Assembly: GCA_026874595.1 (NCBI GenBank)
Contig: CM049306.1
Span: 75,329,642-75,393,641 of the forward strand
Origin: Sipunculus nudus
Taxonomy: Eukaryota; Annelida; Sipuncula; Golfingiida; Sipunculidae
Reading direction: 5' to 3'
Length of the DNA stretch: 64,000 nt
Shown here in pieces: positions 57,965 to 64,000 of the stretch. Each line of letters begins with the position of its first letter. Position 1 is the stretch's first letter. Made by a program: the position numbers and the translations under genes. The notes beneath the pieces are model-generated. The model did not search any database. It was not told the origin of the DNA and saw only the letters and a program-made list of their open reading frames with translations.

Positions 57965-60900
57965 CTGGAACAAGAAAGGACCAATCAAAATATAGTGGTT
58001 AAACTACCATTAAAACGATACCTAACGGTTATACGTATACTGCAGTCGTTCCAAGATCTCCTTCGTTTTAATTGCTGCTTTATAAAGCAAGATTCCATGG
58101 GTCTCATCCCCAGTGCTCACGCAGGACAAACATTTTAATACGACAAAAGAGAACGCACTTTGCATCCATCTCCACGTTTTAAATGCGTGACAGCCCGCTC
58201 TCGCTGGTCGGATTATGGGTCCTGTGGCAGCCCTGGTTTTGAGATCCCGAAAAACTTTCTAAACAAAGCAGCAGTTAAAACGAAGGAGGTCTGGAACCAC
58301 TGCAGTGTATAATCTCTGCTTGGGGAGTGTATTAAAACGTTTAAAGGCGTTAATACAAACATGGATTTTGCCGAATAGCAACAATAAATAAAATATCCCT
58401 GAGTAGAGCCAAACCCCCTGAAAAGGTAACACCGTTCAACTCGAACCCCCTTTGATCCGCATCAAATATTTAATTGGATCTTCTTTGGACCAAGTAAAAC
58501 CATCCACGAAGCTTCGGATTTTGTATGTCCTGCGTAATCCAGCTAACACGAAAATCTAACAAGCAGTGTCGCATGAAAATATAACTTCCTTGACGGAGGT
58601 ATAAAAACTTAAAAAGAACAATGTGATCTTCGCTATGTTTTATTTTCAAAATCTTCCGAATTCTTCCAAGAGGTGTGAAATTGCTAAGGACAGTTGTTAA
58701 TGCATCTAGCCCCGGACTTTGGCCTTTCTAACATCAAGCGAAATCAAATTTAATTGAACTCTTGATTTATTTTTTTTTCAGAGAAAGAGTAACATTTCGA
58801 TAACCTATACAGTCAAGCCCGCTTATTGTCATATCGGTGTTGCATGCATAAATTATGAAAATAACCGGGAATTGACATTATCCGGTCTTAATCATCTATG
58901 TCCTTTTTAGTCATAGAAGAAGCGTTATGTCTCAAATGATATTAAATAAATCGTCAATAAACAGGAAACAGAAACGTTTGTGAATATTTTTATTGCACAA
59001 CGGCATATCAAATTACGTTTATGCTCACCTGACAATTTATTTCCTGTAAATTTTGTGCCGCATGTTGATCTAACTGACAAAAATCCGACTTGCCAACAGA
59101 AAGAGACGTAGCGTCTGGGTTATGAGGTAAAGTGTCAGGAAATATGCGGCACAGTTATAACGTTATTTATAACCAACTGTTTTACTAAATAATTCTTTCA
59201 CTGACTATTGCGCCTTATTTTCCGGATATCTTATTAATGACTCAAACTTCCAGGATCGTCTGGACTGTTCAGGGAGAGAACATCGTCATGATATTGTCAA
59301 CTTTCTGAAGTTTCGCCGCGATTGAGGTTTTTGATCGGGTACTCCTCCAGTGCTCACAAAACTTTCAGCTTTTCGTTGACCCTTAAAGGGGATTTCCAGT
59401 CGTAAGCAACGTTTAGAGCTTGTGCTTCATATAATCTCGTCGAAATGTCACTGAGGTGTAAAACACGGCTTTTCAAAGGCCAGGAGTTAATTATGTATGA
59501 TATGTGATCGTAAACATCGCCCTTGTTAATGTACGAAGAAACGCAATGATCTGGATTAGCGTGGTATCTTGAGATGCTAATCAGATGAGTGACAGGCAGT
59601 GACTCGCATGCATCACCGCACTTGCCTGCCGCACACAGATGGGAGATGCGATCGTTTGATACGCCTGACCGATTACTGGCCCTTGGCCTCGTTGATCGCC
59701 GCGTCGGCGTTTGATGTGATATTAACTGCGAACTGGTATCACAGTCAAGGGGTTCCAAGCATGACAATAAACGGTATTATGACAATATTCCATGATATTA
59801 AACGGTCAGATTTACCATTGTTTATATAGGAAATGGTTTGGGATTTCAGATTTATGTGACAATAAACGGGATTTTCTATTAACCGATATGACACAAAGTG
59901 GGCTTGACTGTATTTATTAAACAAAAGAAGTAGAACACAAGAATATACAGTTTAAAAACTGCATTTAAGTATACGGACATTTTGGCTGGGGAACAGTTGC
60001 ACTTTGATTAATATTGATATAAAAGTTTCATGTTTATATTTTATGAAGTTTGAAAAGATGTAGGATATAGTGGGGTTTTTTTTCTATTACCATATGATTG
60101 AATGTTCAATTAACCCTATTGTATCTGATCCAATAGATGAGGTCTGACGATTCGAATAAGCTCACATATTTAGACCATCGGAATCCTGTAGTGACTTTAA
60201 ACTTCGTCAGCATTAAGCATTCAAGGAAAATCATGATACCATATTAGTTTAGTAATCTTAGAACTTTGCATGATGACTGATGATAGATTAATGTAATACC
60301 ATGACCACTGACCCGCTGGACAAAATATATCAGATACCAGAAATGAAAAAGAATAATAATCTACTAATACCATTAGTTTATATCAAGTAAGACATATTTG
60401 TATTAAAACCTTTACTTACCGGCAACCACTTTCAGAACGCCGTTTTCTACATAAGCACAGTTAACTAACCCGTAATTAGTCTGCATGTTGATGATTTTAG
60501 CTGCAACTGAGCTGTTCGTTGCGACGTAGACAGTTGGTGGTGATCCTAGATTGGTGTAACGTAGGAGTTTACCATTTAAGACAATGTAGATGGCGCCCTG
60601 ATGGTTGTAAGCTGCCTGGATCAAGCCGGCCACTTGGGGAAATTGCGGGGATCCCGCGTTAGATGGCGGTGTAGTTAGTGAGCTCGTGGTAAGTGGGACA
60701 GTGGAGTGCAGCTCGGTGGGAGGTGGTGAGGTGGTTTGCCCTTCATATTCAGTGGTAGGTTGTAAGTTGGTCTGAAGAACGGTTGTTGGCAGTAAAGTCG
60801 TCTGTTCCTCGGGTGTTGTTGGTAGGATGGTTTGCATTGCAGTAGTAGCGGCTTGTATAGTGGTGGTGCACAGGTCCTGTAAAAAACCCAAATACACTCA

Positions 60901-62995
60901 TATATATGTTAATTCTCTCCATTTAGCTGAAAATGATACAATAAACTATTATATGAGCCAGTAAAAATAAGATAAAAAACCTGACAACTGTTTATAAAAC
61001 CCGCTGAAAATATACGCCACCTTGACCTTTAGGTTTCCATTTAATTTTTTTCCTTTTACCCTTGCAGTGTGGCTGTAAAATAAGAACTTTCATAATCTTA
61101 TTGTTTTTATTCCATCCTCATGGAAAGCCGGAAGGAAAAGGTCAGCTGAACTATAAAAAGGGAATTGCATTTATGTCAAAGGATGAAGAGACAAGATAAA
61201 GAACCAAAGGTTTGAAAGGCATGCCTTAAAGCCCGCTATTCACCTGCTATATATGTAGAATTTGTAATTTCTGGCTTACTCGTGGTACCTATTAATGAAC
61301 TGCGGGTAATTCCTGCCAGGAGAGGTTCCTATAACGCCTCCGTGACCAATGTATAAGCTTGTTTATCTACAAGCTGTTAGTTAACCCGGTACATGCGTCC
61401 ATGTTGGAAAAAACATGCATGTAACCGTATTGTGGGTTTGTTGCGATATGTACTAACGTTGAAAGGTCACTAGTTTCAAAATCTCTTTTGCAAAACTAAC
61501 AGGGATCGTAATACTTTGAAACTTCCACCTTTCCAACGGAATGGCATTAACACAAATTTGTCTTTCCGCAGAAAAAAAGTTGCCTTTTCGCTAACGATGC
61601 TTCCTACCATCATATCAAAAGATCAATAAAAAAATCTAGAGTCATTTATTTATTAAAGTGCATGAATTGTATTTATATGGGGGAGTATTCAAATTTAAGG
61701 GGTTTGGGTAACATGTTGCCGGTTTTAATATTTATATTCCTTATCAATGAAGGTATAAACTGGAAAGTCCAAACATTCAATAATTTGTAACTTGTTGATG
61801 TCATTGGTCAAATGCTTTATGTTTATAACTTGCAAAATTTCATCTTTTAAATGTAGTAGGCCTACTTATGGTAAAATAAATGATATGTTTTGGTCTTATA
61901 TAAAAATTTGCATTTAACCGGCTTCTTTGGTCCAGGCAGCGCAAAGGACTCGGACATCAAAGCACAGAGCGTGAGTTTGAGTATCAGGCGAGAAGCCGTG
62001 AGATTTTTCACCATCGATCCCAGCAAAAACTGAATTCTATAAGCTGATGGGAAGGCCGTGCCTCGCTCACAGGCGAATGCGATTGGTGGTGTTGGTGGGG
62101 GGTGGGGGGGGTGGGGGGGGATGGTTGGGGGGGGTGGGGGTTGGGGGTGGGGGGGGGGGGGACCGAGCAGAGTGTGATAACGAAAGACTCACAGTCTCTG
62201 GTGATATGAAAAATGGCGACTATGGCTCCCAATAACACATTAAACTTAATTGATGATTGGACCATTTGTATTCTTCACAGGCGGGTGAACAAAACTCAGC
62301 CAGTTATCCTCGGAGTCAGGGGCGGTTCCAGGTTTTAGGAAAAGGGGGAGTCCAACCCAGGAGGACTATAATGACTAAGCCTAAAAAAAGGTCGCCAGGT
62401 CCGAAAAGGGGGGGGGGGAGGTTCTAGGTGGCAAATATTGACACTGAAACCCTTAAAAAAAAGGGGGGGGGGGGTGTCCGGACAGCCTGGATCCCCCCCC
62501 CCTTGTTCTGGGAGTCACATTCGGTAATTTGGAAATATATTTTCGGATATTTTTGTCTTATTTCTACTTTCCGGGAAAACGAATTTTCGGAAAAAAAAGA
62601 GTTTTGGAAATCCGAGGTTCTAGAGTATCAATACAACTCTTAATATAGGAGAACGGATACATCACCTTGTGATATAATTTCCAGCCGTTCTCGGCGATTG
62701 GCGATGTGATCTGAGAGCCCAGAATATTAAGACAGGAAACCCCACTCCTGAACAGCTGAGGTCTACTGCCGAAGTACTGGCAGTCTGTATTAGCAGCACA
62801 TATCGAGGCACACTTTAGCCGACTCCTCGCTGAATACTGCGCGACGTCTGGTCCACTCACTATATAACCAGAATACAACTTGTTGACTTCAAAATGCAGA
62901 TCAGTAGTAATTCCTTCTGTGAAAATAAGGTTGGTCACCGCCAACAAAACGCACTGGAAAGTAAAAGTCAAACACAGCTTTGTTGATTGATCCAT
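57654..62995 (-). CDS. Secreted PAN/Apple-domain protein with mucin-like Thr/Pro linker, three exons
   Basis: Joined exons 62995-62666, 60876-60420 and 57964-57654 give 1098 nt and a 365-aa protein. Residues 6-27 are a hydrophobic signal peptide. A PAN/Apple-like module follows, with SARSRLKCASICAANTDC (55-72) and cysteines at 62, 66, 72 and 88. PAN domains bind carbohydrate or protein, usually outside the cell. A Thr/Pro/Ser-rich segment (about 113-185) looks heavily O-glycosylated. The remaining ~180 residues are beta-rich and unrecognised; QAAYNHQGAIYIVLNGKLLRY is faintly like a hemopexin repeat, a guess only. There is no transmembrane anchor. Intron phases are 0 and 1 and match across both joins. 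The ATG context ACAATGG is good. Neighbouring repeats fill both introns. Confidence 0.87.
57965..60419 (-). other. PAN gene intron 2
   Basis: A 2455-bp phase-1 intron that carries the complete pogo/Tigger-like element 58810-59910. The rest is AT-rich and featureless. Confidence 0.8.
58810..59910. mobile_element. pogo/Tigger-like DNA transposon (degraded or non-autonomous)
   Basis: A 1101-bp element bounded by imperfect inverted repeats of about 29 bp: left CAGTCAAGCCCGCTTATTGT, right (reverse complement) CAGTCAAGCCCACTTTGTGT, both continuing CATATCGGT. It is flanked by TA on each side (58808-58809, 59911-59912), as in Tc1/mariner-pogo insertion. On the minus strand near 59400-59280, KSPLRVNEKLKVL, a stop, ALEE and, after a frame change, SIAAKLQK recall the N-terminal helix-turn-helix of pogo transposases. 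No DDE domain is visible. It sits in PAN intron 2. Confidence 0.85.
60420..60876 (-). CDS. PAN gene exon 2
   Basis: Preceded by acceptor GGTTTTTTACAG and followed by donor GCCG|GTAAGT (phase 1). Codes the Thr/Pro-rich linker, opening DLCTTTIQAATT, and the first part of the unrecognised C-terminal region. Confidence 0.87.
61225..61510. repeat. Dispersed repeat copy with uninterrupted site
   Basis: Aligns with 55800-56055 from CCTTAAAGCC onward and reads GGTCACTAGTTTCAAAATCT where the other copy carries the 757-bp element. Lies in PAN intron 1. Confidence 0.55.
62090..62161 (+). repeat. G-rich tract in PAN intron 1
   Basis: About 70 bp of GGGGTGGGG-type sequence on the plus strand, hence C-rich in the PAN transcript. 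Confidence 0.75.
62317..62510. mobile_element. MITE, CAGGGGCGG family, 5-bp TSD
   Basis: Begins CAGGGGCGGTTCCAGG and ends CCTTGTTCTG, flanked by exact GGAGT duplications (62312-62316, 62511-62515). Internal motifs AACCCAGGAGGACT and AAACCCTTAAAAAA are shared with the other copies. It has long G and C runs. Lies in PAN intron 1. Confidence 0.8.
62666..62995 (-). CDS. PAN gene exon 1
   Basis: Codes residues 1-110: signal peptide plus PAN-like module. Ends CACAAG|GTGATG, a GT donor at phase 0. Confidence 0.85.
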
Positions 62996-63033
62996 TGTTA
63001 TTCCAGTTTAAGAGATTTTGTAAGAATGATACG

Positions 63034-63041
63034 TTTATATA
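63034..63041 (-). promoter_or_regulatory. TATA box candidate for the PAN gene
   Basis: Sense-strand TATATAAA ends about 39 nt before the ATG. This would put transcription start about 10-15 nt before the coding region. Inferred from motif and spacing. Confidence 0.4.
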
Positions 63042-63464
63042 TGCAACGATGGGGTATTTTCTCATCCAAGACAGAAGTGAATACCGTTAAGTTTTTCACT
63101 CATTGTATTTGACTTCATTTCGATTAGTCAACGATTGATGATGTTTTACAAGACGCACTCTAACTTGGAACACAGTGTACCCCAAGTTTTTTTTCAGACT
63201 GAGATACACTTCCAAAAAACCAATGATAGATCTGCTCAGGATTGTTGAAAGGCACGTTTTAAGTACCGATTGTCAGACATTCTGTTGACTTTGGGCACGA
63301 CTTTCTGTTGTGAGGGCAACAGAGAGGCTTGGTCAATACAAAAGACCCTTAGACAGGGTTATAATGTTTCCAGCCTTTTCCTAAAGCTGTGTTAACTTCG
63401 TTTTCAAGATACTGTTACAGTTATAAATCTATATTGAGATTGGATACTTCACTGCAAGACCATG

Positions 63465-63665
63465 CAGAAGCGGATCCAGGGGGGGGGGTCCAGGGGGTCC
63501 GGACCCCCCCTTTTTCATCAGAAACAACGTTTTTTTAAGGGCTTCAGACAAAATTTTGCCGCCTGGACCCCCCCCTTTTTCAGACCCGAGGACCTTTTTT
63601 TTAGGGTTTTCATTTGTCCTCCTGGGTTGGACCCCCCCTTTTCCTAAATCCTGGATCCGCCCCTG
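63465..63665. mobile_element. MITE, CAGGGGCGG family, 5-bp TSD
   Basis: Left end CAGAAGCGGATCCAGG; the right end is the reverse complement of CAGGGGCGGATCCAGGATTT. Flanked by CCATG on both sides (63460-63464, 63666-63670). Opposite orientation to the other copies. Lies just upstream of the PAN gene. Confidence 0.82.
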
Positions 63666-63799
63666 CCATGTATATATACTCATATCAAAAGAAAGTAAAA
63701 TACACAACTTTTAGAGAGTGCTTGTCTTAATAAATTCTGGATTATCATTTAACTCACCCCCGTGCAAAATTTCAGCAATGAAGCCTCACTGTAACATTT

Positions 63800-63927
63800 T
63801 CAGATACCTCAGACCAGTTTTGTATCGTTTATGATCGATTTAGCAAAACTGCGACCAGTTCTCTCGATAATGAAATAAAAAAGACCAATCATCGATATAA
63901 TCGTTTAATTGGCACACCACAATAGAA
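63800..63927. repeat. ATCGAT-rich repeat, second copy
   Basis: Shares ATGATCGATTTAGCAAA, ATCATCGATATAATCG and TTGGCACACCAC with 42750-42861. Confidence 0.45.
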
Positions 63928-64000
63928 ACCCAAAATATGATATTAGTGAACATTAATCTCTGTTGGCGAAAACCATAACCAAGAAGGACCAAGAGGAAAA

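Larger units (their letters stand above)
60877..62665 (-). other. PAN gene intron 1
   Basis: A 1789-bp phase-0 intron. It contains a dispersed repeat copy (about 61225-61510), a very G-rich stretch (62090-62161) and a complete 5-bp-TSD MITE (62317-62510). Confidence 0.8.

Noticed and set aside
59354-59767. 137-codon open frame on the minus strand
   Set aside because: Lies inside the pogo-like element; only its last residues recall a transposase, the rest is not recognisable and the frame breaks.
62008-62265. Proline-rich frame on the minus strand
   Set aside because: Translation of the G-rich tract in PAN intron 1.

Overview
The window is nuclear DNA of an animal, most likely a lophotrochozoan and probably a mollusc. 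It is AT-rich. The coding regions are few, far apart and partly split by GT-AG introns. The gaps are packed with dinucleotide microsatellites, homopolymer G/C tracts and short non-autonomous transposons. The four genes are metazoan families: Nanos, a GT61 glycosyltransferase, a MADF-domain protein and a secreted PAN/Apple protein. The mollusc assignment is an inference from the style of the repeats and has not been checked.

Layout. 1-26 kb: no convincing gene. It holds microsatellites, a possible solo LTR (3.7-4.4 kb), small MITE remnants (5.6-6.1 kb), a mosaic of a 'GGTAACAGAGACCTAATTTC' repeat family (7.6-12.6 kb), a 331-bp tandem array (10.0-11.5 kb), a 145/290-bp repeat bounded by GTCCCCCGCC inverted ends (19.6-20.6 kb), a cluster of G-tracts (23.6-24.3 kb) and some higher-complexity non-coding blocks (13.0-14.0 and 18.8-19.4 kb). 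26.3-26.9 kb: an intronless nanos gene on the minus strand. 27-38 kb: repeats only. 38.0-39.6 kb: a single-exon GT61 glycosyltransferase on the plus strand. 44.2-50.3 kb: a three-exon MADF/BESS-like gene on the minus strand, with a hAT-like element in its second intron. 55.2-57.1 kb: MITEs and a nested element with 9-bp target duplications. 57.6-63.0 kb: a three-exon secreted PAN/mucin-like gene on the minus strand, with a pogo/Tigger-like element in intron 2 and a 5-bp-TSD MITE in intron 1.

The four genes show no shared pathway. Nanos is a germline translational repressor, GT61 enzymes act on glycans in the ER/Golgi, MADF proteins bind DNA, and the PAN protein is predicted to be secreted. 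Splice sites and reading phases of both spliced genes were checked by hand and close perfectly (858 nt and 1098 nt of CDS). No rRNA, convincing tRNA, CRISPR array, prokaryotic operon or autonomous transposase/reverse transcriptase was found. The best structural finds are several non-autonomous transposons with exact target-site duplications, one of them supported by related copies in the same window that lack the insertion.
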